Assembly (NCBI GenBank): GCA_036346395.1
Contig: JAYEVG010000034.1
Coordinates: 186,001-250,000, forward strand
Source of the DNA: Hsuehochloa calcarea
Taxonomy: Eukaryota; Streptophyta; Magnoliopsida; Poales; Poaceae
DNA length: 64,000 nt
Reading direction: 5' to 3'
In this document: piece after piece, positions 1 to 10,972 of the stretch
How positions within the stretch are numbered: the first letter of the stretch is position 1
How the letters are laid out: each line of letters begins with the position of its first letter
Notes under the pieces: generated by a model
Told to the model about the DNA's origin: nothing
Databases searched by the model: none
The model's input: the letters and a program-made list of their open reading frames with translations, nothing else
Made by a program: the position numbers and the translations under genes

Positions 1-41
1 TTGGAATGTTTACTACTAATTCGTATTGTTTTATTTTGCAG

Positions 42-144
42 ACACCGACACATGTTTGTCTTGTAACAAACTTTTGTCCCGGGGGAGAATTATTTACACT
101 GCTTGATAGGCAACCCATGAAAATTTCAGAGAAGAATCTTCAAG
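42..144 (+). pseudogene. Orphan exon of a phototropin-like (PHOT2-type) kinase domain
   Basis: The frame encodes CPGGELF followed by LLDRQPMK, the hinge and following helix of the AGC-family kinase domain of plant phototropins (blue-light receptors at the plasma membrane); the wording is closest to what I recall of PHOT2. The exon is bounded by a good acceptor (ttttgcag, ending at 41) and a donor (caag|gtagat, at 145). The last residues (ISEKNLQ) diverge from the usual acidic stretch. No downstream kinase exons (catalytic loop, DFG, activation loop) appear in the next 460 bases or beyond the copia insertion, so in this window it is an isolated exon. It may be the broken 3' part of a gene starting left of the window, or a captured fragment. 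Family assignment is from memory; fate is inference. Confidence 0.6.
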
Positions 145-605
145 GTAGATGTTCAAATCTTAACATATGGGTTACTCCTCGGTACATGGCTACATGCCCA
201 TTGTATTTTAAAATTGTAATGTGCTTCAAAGTTGTCCTTATCTATTTTGTACTTTTAAATATTGAAAATAGTTTGTTTTAAGGAAAAGTACTAATGAATC
301 ATACAAAGGCTCTCAGTATGGAGTGACATGAGCTTTGATGCTCTATGTTTCAGACACATTCAATTTTGCCTTTAGTTGTTCAAGTGCATTTCCTCAGCCT
401 ATTTTAGCCATTTGTTTGCTGGAGGTGTAGCGTTGTAAAAAAAGAGTATGGAGAAGAAAATAACTGGAAATCATATTTACAGGATCCTAAATGGGCTAAG
501 CATGGAGATGGAGACCGCTTCTAGCAGGCTTGCCTTTGTGCGGGTTAGTTCTTCATTGTCTATAGGACAAACTTAATTTAGATATGCATGTTCCAATTTG
601 TGCAT
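145..605. other. Non-coding flank of the phototropin exon
   Basis: AT-rich, intron-like sequence. One short segment (about 482-541) is bounded by an acceptor-like ttacag and a donor-like gcgg|gttag and stays open in one frame, but its 20 residues match nothing I recognise. The copia element enters at 606-610, where the target duplication CTATC begins. Confidence 0.4.
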
Positions 606-610
606 CTATC

Positions 611-978
611 TGATGAATAAGTCCCTGTACTGTGGTCTTTGTGGGGTGGACACATGGTTCTTGTACAGCAGCTTTAGACTAGCATCTTAAACTAGCTTTA
701 GGACAGCTTTAGACTAGCATCTTAGACTAGTTTTAGGGCAGCTTTAGACTAGCATCTTAGACTAGCTTTAGGATAGCTTTTGACTGGCATCTTAGGACTA
801 GTATCTTAGAATATGCTTGGCTGGGTAGCAGCCTATAAATTTGTATCCCCAACCCCTCAGGTTGGCATGGCATTGCGTGAGAAATAGTAACAAGAAAATT
901 GCCCTATCTCCAAGTGTCATCCTCTCCATGAGAGTAAGGATCTTGCTATCACCAACAGCAAGACTCCAGGGAGTAACA
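611..978 (+). repeat. 5' LTR of the copia element (368 bp)
   Basis: Directly repeated at 5833-6164. It holds an imperfect tandem repeat of about 36 bp (CAGCTTTAGACTAGCATC and so on, roughly 668-775). This LTR has one more unit than the other copy, and the length difference between the LTRs is exactly 36 bp. A TATA-like cctataaatttg lies at 831-842 and is the likely promoter core. Confidence 0.92.
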
Positions 979-980
979 AG

Positions 981-991
981 TGGTATCGAGC
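981..991 (+). other. Primer binding site (initiator Met-tRNA type)
   Basis: TGGTATCGAG follows the LTR after two bases. The canonical plant copia site is TGGTATCAGAGC, so one A of the CAG is missing here. This primes minus-strand DNA synthesis. Confidence 0.85.
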
Positions 992-1639
992 TATACTATC
1001 CTCAGAGCCTCGAGCATCTCCTCGCTCATCTCCGTCTCCGCCTCAGCGACCCCGGCCCGTAGCAAGAAGCAGCTCCGGCCGCCCCCGCTCACTCCTCTCC
1101 GAGACGGGCAAGCGGCTGTCGTGGCAGCCCTCTCTCCACGCGACAAAGCCCCGAAGCGCGCCATGTTCGCAGGCGATCTCGGCGCTTCGGTCGCCTCGAG
1201 CGGCGTCGCAGACGGCCGAGCTTGCCGCGGGCAGAGCAATGGAAGCAGCGGCGGCAGAGACAACAAGCGCGGCGGAAGGGCGCAAGGTCGGTAATGGAGA
1301 GCGGCAAAGAGCAGAGCGAGGTGGAAGCGGCGGTGGCGGCAGATGCTGGCAAGGTGGCAAAGAAGCCGAGGTCAAGGCTCTGGCGGCAAAGAATAAAGCG
1401 ACTCCATATCCGATGATAGCCGCCGACGCGACCTTGAGGCTGGAGAGGGAGGCAAGGGCGAGGGCGGTGCGAAGGCGGGCGCCAAGACGCCCACGAGCGC
1501 CGGCGGCAACCCAGACAGCGCGGACGCACGGTGGCGCCTCTGGAGGAGGCGCGACGGCGACGGCAGACGGTCGACGGAAGCGCGGCCTTCACAGCGACGG
1601 CTCTCTCCCCAGACGGCATGCCGTGGTCACCACGAGTAC

Positions 1640-2590
1640 CAGTCGCCGTCGTGGACGCCGCCCGGCGGCGGCGGTGGCCTACCTCACCAAGACCAACTAT
1701 GTCGAGCGGGCTGCAGTGATGAGGGTAAAGCTCCAGTGCGGCATATGTGGGATGCGATCCAGACGGCGACGCCGACCACGATCAGATCGACGGGCCTGGA
1801 TGCTCTCATCGCCGCAGCCCCGCCCGAGATGCGCTTCGCTACCAACAAGCGGATCGCCAAAGAGGCTTGGGACGCCATCGCCGCAAAGACGATCGGCGCC
1901 GACCGCTACCGCAAGTCTACATTGCAGAGCCGACGGAAGGGAACACCGCCTTCAAGCCAGGTGAGGACGTGGATGACTTTGCTCTCCGTCTCAACACTCC
2001 GTTGCAGAAGCTGGTGCAGTTCGGCGACGACACCTACGGCGAGGAGAGAGCTGTGGAAAATCTCTTCCATGCGCCCCGAGAAGTACAAGCGACGGCTCGC
2101 TCGATCGAAGTCTCGCTGGACCTCTCTCGATGACGATCGAGGAGGCGCGGTCGCCTCAAGGTCGTTGGATGCGATGAGCCACTGGCGCTCTCGGGACCCG
2201 TCACCATTGGCGGGAAGCTCCTCCTCACTCGGGAGCAGTGGGCTGCCGGCCAAGGTGACAGAAAGAAGGGGGAGCCTTCTTCCACGACAGGCGACCGCAA
2301 GCGTGGCAAGCGCGGCAAGCCGCGCAAAGACGCCCAGGCAGGAGCGCGAGGACGTGCCGAGGGTGATGACCGTAGAGGCGCTTGCGGCGCGGCCGGCAAG
2401 CAAAGCCAAGACGAGACGACTCTTGCCACAATCGCGCAAGCTTGGTCATTGGGCGTGGATTGTCGATACCACGACGCGCCAGCCCACGTCAGCAGCAGAG
2501 GAGGAGGAGCAGCCGGCTCTGTTCATTGCTCATGCGAGCATCGAACTACCTCCAGCAGCACCGGCCGCAGTGGCTCTCCTCCACCTTGAC
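1640..2590 (+). pseudogene. copia gag, frame-broken
   Basis: Gag forms the cytoplasmic virus-like particle that packages the element RNA. The start is recognisable as YLTKTNYVE at about 1680, followed in a shifted frame by HMWDAI at about 1742 and then the AKEAWDAI helix region near 1860. A central part (FALRLNTPLQKLVQFGDD) lies at about 1980-2030. The zinc knuckle near 2425-2475 is damaged: the first Cys and His stretch (CHN) and the later GHW.DC part are in different frames because bases are lost in between. At least three frame changes are needed to read through. Between about 980 and 1640 there is GC-rich leader sequence without recognised coding. Confidence 0.8.
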
Positions 2591-2639
2591 GAGCCAAAAG
2601 CACATGCCCTTCTCGCCACGGCCAAAGAACGACAAGATC

Positions 2640-2860
2640 GACGGTGGTGCCTCGACACCGGCGCCACCCATCACATGACCGGTCGACGGGAGTTCTTCGC
2701 CGAGATTGACTCTAGCGTCCGAGGCTCCGTCAAGTTTGGGGACGCCTCCGGCGTGGAAATCAAGGGCGTCGGCTCCGTCATCTTCACCACCGTGTCCGTG
2801 AGCACAGTCGCCACCGGCGTCTACTACATCCCCGACCATGGAACTCCATCATCGGCTTGG
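2640..2860 (+). pseudogene. copia aspartic protease segment
   Basis: WCLDTGATHHMTG contains the catalytic DTGA motif (2654-2665), followed by the usual FGDASGVEIKGVGSV flap region. The protease would cut the Gag-Pol polyprotein. This part stays in one frame with upstream gag pieces for about 200 bases and then breaks near 2870. Confidence 0.85.
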
Positions 2861-3089
2861 GATACCGGATGAGAACGGCTCGTGTGTCGAGATCGAGCAC
2901 GGGTGCCGCGGATTTGGGATCATCGCCGCCTTCTTGCCAAGGTAACCAGAGGCTAAATCGACTCTACATTCTTCACGTGCGGTGGCACAACCCCTCTGTT
3001 CGCCGCCGTCGGACGACGAGGCGTGGCGCGGCACGAGCGCTTTGGGCACCTTCACCGAGGCCCTGGCGGCTCGCCTGCCACGGAAATGG

Positions 3090-3720
3090 TGCGAGGCCTG
3101 CTGTGCCTTGACCATGTGGAGCAGCTCGCGACGTCTGCGTGTTGACGGCGAGGCGACTCCCTTTCCCAATGGGCGAAGTTTCGAGCCAAGGAGAGGCTCG
3201 AGTTCGTGCACGGGACTTGTGTGGCCCGGTGACACCGCCACACCGGAGGACGACGCTACTTCCCGCCGCCGTCGACGATCTCTCCCGCTACATGTGGGTG
3301 ATGGTCCTCGGCAAGAAGGGAGAGGTCATGACGCCATCAGCGCACGCAGTCGCCGCAGAGGCGAGGCGGCCGCAGTGCGCGTCTGCGCGCGCATGCATAA
3401 CGGCGGCGAATTAATCGGCGGCCGAATTCGCTGGCGTCATCACTGGCCGATGAGGGCATTCGGCGCCACTACTCCGCTACCGCACAACCCGCAGCAGAAC
3501 GGTGTCATCGAGCCGCGCAACTGCAGACGGTTGTGGGATGGCTCGGCCCTCCTCAGCGCAGGGGGATGCGGCCGTCTTCTCGGGAGAGCGGTGGTGACGG
3601 CCGTCTACATTCTCAACCGCCGCTTACCAAGGCGCCGACGGCAGGACGCCATACGAGGCTTGGCATGGACGCAAGCCGGCGGTCTCCCACTTGCGGGTCT
3701 TCGGCTCCCTCGCGTTCGCC
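3090..3720 (+). pseudogene. copia integrase, frame-broken
   Basis: The integrase inserts the cDNA into the genome. Seen in order: the LDHVEQLATSAC end of the zinc-binding domain (about 3104-3140), the first catalytic aspartate in DDLSRYMWV (about 3268-3295), a corrupted TDNGGEF region near 3395-3415 (only NGGE is readable, so the second aspartate is lost in this copy), and NPQQNGVIE with the catalytic glutamate near 3487-3512. The following region (about 3660-3900) contains the HLRVFGSLAF-type continuation of copia integrases. The pieces lie in different frames. Confidence 0.82.
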
Positions 3721-4369
3721 AAGGAGCTTGGTCACATCGGTAAGCTCGACGACAGGAGCACTCCGGGAGTGTTCATCGGCCACGCGGAGGGCTCAAGGCC
3801 TACCGCATCCTCGACTGCCACACAAGGCGTCCGCATCTCGCGTGACGTTGTGTTCGACGAAGGGCGAGGCTGGACGTGGGACAAGGCGGTGGACGACGGT
3901 TCGACTTCGACTCTCAGGGACTTTGTTGTCGACTACGTCCACTTCGAGAGCCGGGAGCTAGCACTCGCCTTCACCGAGCTCGCCCACCTAGACACCTTGC
4001 TCGCCACCAACTCCGCGAGTGCTCCACCACCTTCGCACGGCCACGCCCACTCTTCACCACCGGCCACTCCACGCCTCCGCACCGGCTCACCACTCTCCGC
4101 ACCAAGGCCACACCACCGGATCGACTCCAATAGCTTCGGTCCACGACGAGCAACAAGATGGTGGAGTTCGCATTCGCCGTCTCACGACGAGGACCGCCGA
4201 CGCCTACCATGACGACGAGCCTCTGCGCTTATCGCACCATGGACAACATCCTGGCAAGCCGCCCATCCTCGGATGGCGAGCACGACTTCGAGGCGGAGCG
4301 CGACTTGGCGGCGACGACAACAGCCCCGCCCTTCATCGAGGCGAGGGAGACGCGGCGTGGCGCGGTCGC

Positions 4370-5010
4370 GATGAAGCAGAGATGGACGCCGCCGAGCGGA
4401 ACCGGACGTGGAGTCGGCGGATCTTCCCGCCGGCCACGCGCGATCACCCTTAAGTGGGTGTTCGCCGAAGCGGGATGAAGCCGGCGCCATCGCTGCACAA
4501 GGCTCGCTTGGTGGCACGAGGCTTCGCGCGCAGCAGAGAGGATCGACTTCGATGACGCCTTTGCACCCGCGCGCGCGCATGGAGTCCGCTCGCCTTCTCG
4601 CCGCACTTGCAGCCCAGAGGATTGGCGCGCCCATCACATGGACGCCAAGTCCGCCTTCCTCAACGGCGACTTGAAGGAGGAGGCCTACGTCCGTCACCGC
4701 CGGATTCGCCATCCCCGCAAGGAGGGCAAGGTTCTCCGCTCGCACAAGGCCCTCTATGGCTTGGCGGCAGCACCACGAGCCCGAACGCTAAGCCGACTCC
4801 ACCTCAAGCAAATGGGGTTCCAGCAGAGCGCACACGCAGGTCGCGGTTCACCGGCGGGCAAAGCGGCAACGCCTCGCGGTGGGCGCCTACGCCGACGACT
4901 GGTGATCACCGCCCAAGGAGGCCGAGGTCGAGGCGCTCATGGCGAGATGAAGACCGCCTTCCGATGAGCGACTTGGGGCTCCTCTCCTTCTACCTGGGGA
5001 TCGAGGTCCA
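4370..5010 (+). pseudogene. copia reverse transcriptase, frame-broken
   Basis: The start (AEMDAAERNRTW, then an ITLKWVF region) lies near 4376-4460. HMDAKSAFLNGDLKEE with the first catalytic aspartate is at about 4636-4683, and LYGL(A)AAPRA follows near 4750. The catalytic box reads YADD at 4888-4899, where copia elements usually have YVDD. A stop follows at once because a base appears to be lost after it. The 3' part (YLGIEV, then RQTAYAKRTVELGGL) continues in another frame near 4995-5085. Confidence 0.85.
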
Positions 5011-5159
5011 CCAGGACAGCTCCGGTATCTCCCTTCGTCAGACCGCCTACGCCAAGCGCACCGTCGAGCTGGGCGGGCTCACCGACTGCAACCCAGCCCA
5101 CACTCCTATGGAGGAGAGGCTGAAGCTGAGTCGTGAGAGCACGGCGGAGGAGGTGGACG

Positions 5160-5826
5160 CGACGCAGTACCGGCGCATCGTGGGCAGCCTTCGCTACCTC
5201 GCCCACACGCTGGCCCGATTTGGCGTTCGCCGTCGCCACGTCGGTCGGTTCATGCAACGACCGACGACGAGCATCAAGAAGCCGTGAAGAGGATCCTCCG
5301 CTACGTTGCGGGCACCTCCGACTACGGCTTGCACTACCCGAGGTGTCCCGACGCGGCGCACTTCATTGGGTACAGCGACAGCGACCACGCAGGCGACATC
5401 GACACCAGCAAGAGCACAAGCGGGATTCTCTTCTTCCTCGGCAAGTGCCTCATTAGTGGCGGCAATACCAAGCGGCGGTGGTGGCCTGCCCGGTGTGAGG
5501 CCGAGTACATAGCGGCTTCCATCGCCGACTCAGCGCCTGCTCGCCGATCGCTTGGTGATCTCTCGGCGGAGACAAGCGGTGGCGCAGGTGGACAAGAAGT
5601 CCGCCTCGCTCTAGCAAAGAACCCGCTTTCCACGAACGAGCAAGCACATCCGGTGAAGTACCACTTCATCCGAGGTCGCTTGGATGAAGGCGAGATCAAG
5701 GCGAGCTACATCAACACCACGGATCGCCTTATGGACCGCCACCAAGCCTCTTGGGAGGGTCAAATTCTCGAGCTCGCTCTAGGATCGGATGGTTCAACTC
5801 TCCCACAAGACGACGACAAGACTTAG
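5160..5826 (+). pseudogene. copia RNase H, mostly open frame
   Basis: The longest intact coding block of this element. It starts with the YRRIVGSLRYL region (about 5170), then AVKRILRYVAGTSDYGL (about 5278-5328) and YSDSDHAGD with an RNase H aspartate (about 5371-5397). The CEAEYIAA motif is present at about 5497-5520, but the preceding conserved SWxSxKQ.VVALS stretch is replaced by unrelated residues, consistent with a small out-and-in frame shift. A KYHFIR motif and the C-terminal RLMD region follow, and the ORF stops at 5824-5826 just before the purine tract. Confidence 0.85.
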
Positions 5827-5832
5827 GGAGAA
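5822..5832 (+). other. Polypurine tract before the 3' LTR
   Basis: cttagggagaa directly abuts the 3' LTR start. It primes plus-strand synthesis. It is short and weakly purine-rich, placed by position rather than by strong sequence. Confidence 0.6.
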
Positions 5833-6164
5833 TGATGAATAAGTCCTCAGATCTCGTGGTCTTTGTGGGGTGGGCACATGGTTCTTGTATGCAGCTTTAG
5901 ACTAGCATCTTAGACTAGCTTTAGTGACTTTAGACTAGCATCTTAGACTAGCTTTAGGACGCCTTTTGATCGGCATCTTAGGACTAGCATCTTAGAATAT
6001 GCTTGGCTGGGTAGCAGCCTATAAATTTGTATCCCCAACCCCTCAAGTTGGCATGGCATTGCGTGAGAAATAGTAACAAGAAAATTGCCCCATCTCCAAG
6101 TGTCATCCTCTCCATGATAGTAAGGATCTTGCTATCACTAACAGCAAGACTCCAGCGAGTAACA
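5833..6164 (+). repeat. 3' LTR of the copia element (332 bp)
   Basis: Matches 611-978 throughout but has one 36 bp repeat unit fewer. Differences cluster at CAG and CTG sites: gactggcat in the 5' LTR is gatcggcat here, and ggacagctt is ggacgcctt. Confidence 0.92.
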
Positions 6165-6169
6165 CTATC

Positions 6170-9100
6170 TACCTACCAGGACGCTAGGGCTTGCCCTGTT
6201 TTATTACTCCTCTAGAATTTAATTACTGGAATGAACTACGCGATTAGCAAGTGTGGTGCCATAGTTGTTTGTTGTGTTAAGCATGGATCAAATGTTCACA
6301 AGTTCTTGCAAAGTAAAACTCTGGCATAGCTCTTGCAGAGTATAGCTTTGGCATGATGTTCTCCCATTTTTGCTGCAGAAAACAGTGGCGATGGTAATGA
6401 AAGGACTAGCATTAGGTGGATCATCAAATAAAGTTTTGAATTTCTTGAATGATTTCGAGTGACACATTTGTTGAATGATCATCCTCATCCCCTCCAGTGT
6501 CGTTCAAGATTTCAGGTCCTGTTATGGTTAGGGGTCATTGACGTACTGACTGTAATCTTTTTTCTTGATTTGTTTTGCCAATAATGGGAATTTCTTTAGT
6601 CATGATGTTATAACAAAACTTAAAGCTTGCTATTGTTATCTGCATGTTGTTGTCTCATGAAACTGAAACCCTAATCTGACAGACAATTTCCCATCCTTTT
6701 CAATATCTTACCGTTATGGTTTTATTGATATTTGAGAATAAAAGGAGGGCACATATCTTAGATGAATGACCTATGATGGCGGTTTGTCATCGGAGAGAGC
6801 CTGAGATAAATACCATGCATGAATTGTCATCCGGGAGAGCTTGAGATGAATAAATAGGAGATGAGTTGTTAATATACCAATTTCAGTATAGGCCGGTTAT
6901 GTCTCTAGGGTTTCTTTACCACTAATTTTTGTTTGTTAATTTCTATCGCTATAATCACTAGGGTTGTTATTTATTTGTTGAAAACCGAAGAAATTTCATG
7001 CCTTGCTGGCTTGCTTTGATGTCAATCTGTACTTCTTCCCCCTCCTTTTTAGCTTAGTGTGGCGAATGCTTGGGAAAAAATATTGATATGTCCTGAGCAT
7101 AGCAACAGGCATTTGTTGGTCTATAATACGCCACTTTTGCCACATTTTCATTTAAGGTATCTCTATCCTCCTACAATCTCTGAACTCTACGTTCTATTCC
7201 TATATGCCAATGTAATGACCGACCATGGATGTGATACAGCCATGATGCTGTAGTTTGAATGCCGATATTTTTGCAAATCTCCTTTTCTCACGGAGTACTG
7301 CACGGGCTCTAGTAACCATAAAAGGGCAAGAAGCATGGAGATGCCAATCGTTGGCCAGTGGTGACAATGCGAGGAAGACATGATGATGGACTGATGGTGC
7401 TACTTCAGCCACGCGCTCGCAGTGACGGCTCAGTCCGGTCCACCACACTCCTTGAGCTCCATTAGATCCGGGCATCTCCCTCTTCAATCTTCATTATCTT
7501 TCTCTCTTTTCCCCTCCTCTTCCTTCCTCCTCTCCAAAACTGGATCTAAGGCGGTGTTGTGCTTCCATGGCGGCCCGTGCATCCTCAGTTCCTGGCAGCA
7601 TGGCAGCGTCCCGTGTGAAGTCCAATCAGGCAGCGGGGCTTGGGGCCGAGGCGATCGAGGCAAGCGGGAGGTGGAGCCATGTGGGGGCTGAACAAGGGCG
7701 AGAGAGAGAGGATAAGGTCGGAGGTGCAGGTTGCCATGTGGAGCCAATACCATTGAAACAAGCAATGAATGTTTGGCTAGTTGAGGAGGGTGGTAGAGTA
7801 TCCGGTTTTGTAGCCGCCACTACCGACGAACGATTAATGGTGTAACTTCTAGCATAATTACATTCTCGATATGTGGTAAATCACAAATAGGTGAGAGTAC
7901 GTCTAAATTTTAGTTCTGAGTCCGCTACTGACTGAAGGGTGATTTTAGACTCGACTGAGAGTTGGAAGGGGTTAAATATACTTATTCCTTTTATGTTTCC
8001 TTGAGCAAAAGTCAACTTAAGATAGTAGGATATTGCTCGTGGGCACTGCCCTTGAATCTTGATTCTCTGATAGAAAGCCTAAAGAATCGAGTTTCTCTAG
8101 CCGACAGGTCCCCTAAAAGAGTTCACATTAGTTGGGCGTTATAAGCCTACGTGAAGATTTAAAAAAAAAGGTTGTAAAATCAAGTAAATCTAATAAATTC
8201 ATTTTTTTGGAATCAGATGATAATCACTGGGAATATTAAAGGTTCGTACAAGTGTCTGTACACATCGGACTGATACAGCATGCGTGGTTGATGGTGGCAA
8301 GTTTCTTCATGTCGCTAGGAGCCATCACCACGAGGCCCGTCCATGGGTACCTGTTCCAATGGCTACTCTAAACTACAGAGATACCAGAGGAGAACTGGGG
8401 AAGGGCGTTGTCATAATCATCCATCGGAGAGGATATCAGAGTGTAGGAAGAGGAGGATGCAAATCTGATGGATGCTTATTTTGTACCTTGTCAGTGCTAA
8501 ATCCGACGAGGAAAGGGTCAACAGGCCAAGAGTTTGTCGACTGCCTCTCGTTTTTTACCCCTGCACGTAAACCCTGTTGGGCTGTAAGCCCGTAGGAAAT
8601 ATTGGGCAAAACTAGTTGGGTTTGGTCTTTAAAAAAGAAGCCTCTTGTGGGCCTCCCGGCGTGGCCTCATGGGCACTCATGGGACGCTCTACTTAAGCAG
8701 GCTTCGTGGGATAAATAAGTTTGGGTCGATGAGAGGCTCTCATAGGATCAACAATCGAGAGCGAGCTACCGTCGATTGTGCTGTAAACAGTGTAAAGTGT
8801 AATGGTCCGGTTCCCACCGGGCCCTGATGGCCGCCGAATAAGCCCAAACCACGTAAAAAACGTTCATGCGCTTCCAACTGAACTCGTCCGAGACATGTCC
8901 CGGCCTGCGCTGCACTTCATAAGACCTCTCGCCATCTGCGTCCGACCCGCCAACTCTTCTCGAAACGGCGGCCGTCTTGGCTCCGCTTTCACGCTCTGCG
9001 GCCGATTCCGCTCCGCCGATTCACGCCGTCGTGCTTGTGCCGCGTCGTCCGCGACTACGAGGTGTTAGATTCGTGCGAAAATTCAGTAATGTTGCAATAT

Positions 9101-9320
9101 TTCAATACAACATGTACAGTAAACTATTTTAACATCAGTAATAAAAAATCAATTTTGGCCTAAAAAATATTAGAAAATATTCAAATCTCTCCACAAAAAA
9201 CATTGTAACTACATTTATTGTTCCTATAGGAAGATGTACTCGAACAACTAACACAAAAATTCAAAATAAAAATGAACATGCGATATTATGACTATTGTAA
9301 CCATTTGAAAATATGTATGC
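6170..9320. other. Non-coding stretch without recognised genes
   Basis: No reading frame in this 3.1 kb resembles a family I know. Small observations: a short imperfect duplication (GTCATCGGAGAGAGCCTGAG at about 6787 and a variant at about 6827); a GC-richer patch at 7400-7850 with a 92-codon open frame that lacks recognisable domains; another GC-rich patch at about 8800-9070. From 9080 on it becomes AT-rich and belongs to the repeat that receives the solo LTR. Confidence 0.5.
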
Positions 9321-9325
9321 AACAT

Positions 9326-10972
9326 TGTAACACCTTGGCTATTCGGAAGCCAAGATGTTACCTAAAGGATCTAACATGTAATCATCAAGCGGAAAAATTC
9401 AAAATATAATTCATAGGAGGACATAAAGAAGTCAAACTTTCATAAAGTAATAGCAGTAAAAAAAGTTGAATCCAAACGATTAAAACAAGGGAGTGATCAA
9501 GAGCCACAACCAGTACTAAGCAACCATGGCATCGGGAGAATTATCAACTACATCAACATTATTCATTATAGTTCAACAATCTACGAATGAAGGATATAAT
9601 CAAATCTTATTATTAAAACTGAAGGAAGGTGAAAAGAGTGAATAGTATGGGTGTGACTACTCCCGCTTAGCGTCATCATCAATGATCACCTAAAATAAAC
9701 AACAAAACAAGAATGAGTCGAAACTCAGCAAGTACCATACAAGATAAATCAAGCATAGGGTGGACAAGCCAACTACAACCGAAATATGAATAATTCTCGG
9801 AACACATACATGAATGAATGGAATGAAAGAATGCATTGAAGGAATGGACTGCTTATCAGCTTAGACCGGTATAACGAGTGATACACCCGTCGGTGTTCAC
9901 TTAAACCCGTACTTAACAAAGTCTGGGGATTCAATCACCGTATGAAGAATATTTCATACGGGTGTTCGAAATTGCCCACATTGGAATGGTGGGTCTTACG
10001 TGCTCATACTGGAATTGATGGGTCTTAACAATTTCACTCCCATGGACGGAACATGAACAATGCAAGAATGGAATGAATATATGCAATGGGTGTCACCTCT
10101 TTCATTCACATGGATTATCAACTAAGAACGAATAAATATCATGAAGTTTGAATCATGGATCATAGAAATAACATCGCATCAAAAATATTTAACTGTAAAA
10201 CATGAAGTATAAACATGGATCATAGAAGTAACATCGCATCAACAACATTCAACAGAAATCATCATGTCTTAACACATTGTACTTGCCTTCCGCGCTGTGA
10301 CTTGTTAGGAGGCAATGAAAGTGCTCCTCCACTCACCGCCTCACCGCCTACACAAAATATATATTCAAAATAAGGATAACATGACACGACATAGCTACAG
10401 GTGACCTACACTAACCCTCGGTCTAACCAACACAATCAACAAAGTTAAATTGACATTACACTATTCAGACACTTGCTCATCCTAATGAGCAGCGGTACGA
10501 GAACGATGTGGATCAACCTATCGAAGAACCTCCCTCTCCTCCCTTCAATGGCCGGCCAAGGCGAGGAAGAAGAACGACCGGCGTGACGGCAGGAGAGATC
10601 GGCTTCGGGGGAGACCTTGGGGCAGCGCCGAGGATCGCCGGAGGCCAGCACCAAGGGGGAGGGGAGGCACCAAAGGACAGGGGAGGTGCTGGAATGGGGA
10701 GGAGGGGTGGCGGCTCAAGGGAGGGAGTGGGGAGGGAGAGGGGAGAAGGGGAGGGGGCCGGTTATGGTTGAGAGGGGTGTGGGGGCGCATGGGCCTTGGG
10801 CCAAGTGCGTCTCCCCCCTCCTTGGTCCACTTTTGGGCGGCCAAGGGTCTGCCTGGGTTGCAATAGCCTGGGTCGGAGGCCCAGGGTCCAAAAGTTCCCC
10901 GAAAATTTCAAATTTTAAAACAACTCTCTCTCCCGAACAGAATCCTCCCTAAACGAAAGTTGGAATATTATA
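9326..10972 (-). mobile_element. Solo LTR of a Ty3/gypsy-like element (1647 bp)
   Basis: The 5 bp duplication AACAT flanks it at 9321-9325 and 10973-10977. The plus-strand left end is TGTAACACC. The right end reads tattata on the plus strand, so the expected TG at the minus-strand start has become TA. No internal region or second LTR is present. The minus-strand reading contains a CT-rich leader (10500-10900) and then a long AT-rich tail, the layout of Tekay/RIRE-type LTRs. A related LTR in the opposite orientation lies at 47580-48303. The shared part includes cccatgcgccccc and the ccttggccggccattga block. Confidence 0.82.
9327..9361. repeat. Near-perfect hairpin at the end of the solo LTR
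   Basis: Arm gtaacaccttggct (9327-9340), a 7-base loop, then agccaagatgttac (9348-9361). Thirteen of 14 bases pair in the stem. It includes the LTR terminus, so the last 35 bases of the LTR could fold back on themselves. Confidence 0.8.

Larger units (their letters stand above)
611..6164 (+). mobile_element. Full-length Ty1/copia LTR retrotransposon, frame-broken
   Basis: Both ends are complete. The LTRs begin TGATGAATAAG and end GAGTAACA, and the element is flanked by the 5 bp duplication CTATC at 606-610 and 6165-6169. A methionine-tRNA primer site follows the 5' LTR and a short purine tract precedes the 3' LTR. The coding order gag, protease, integrase, reverse transcriptase, RNase H is the Ty1/copia order. 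Every domain is recognisable but spread over several frames, so no full polyprotein can be read. The coding part is very GC-rich compared with the LTRs. The two LTRs are still alike, which points to a fairly recent insertion and makes the heavy frame damage look out of proportion. Confidence 0.93.

Noticed and set aside
7567..7845. 92-codon ORF in the 7.4-7.9 kb GC-rich patch
   Set aside because: No domain, no splice context, no similarity that I recognise.
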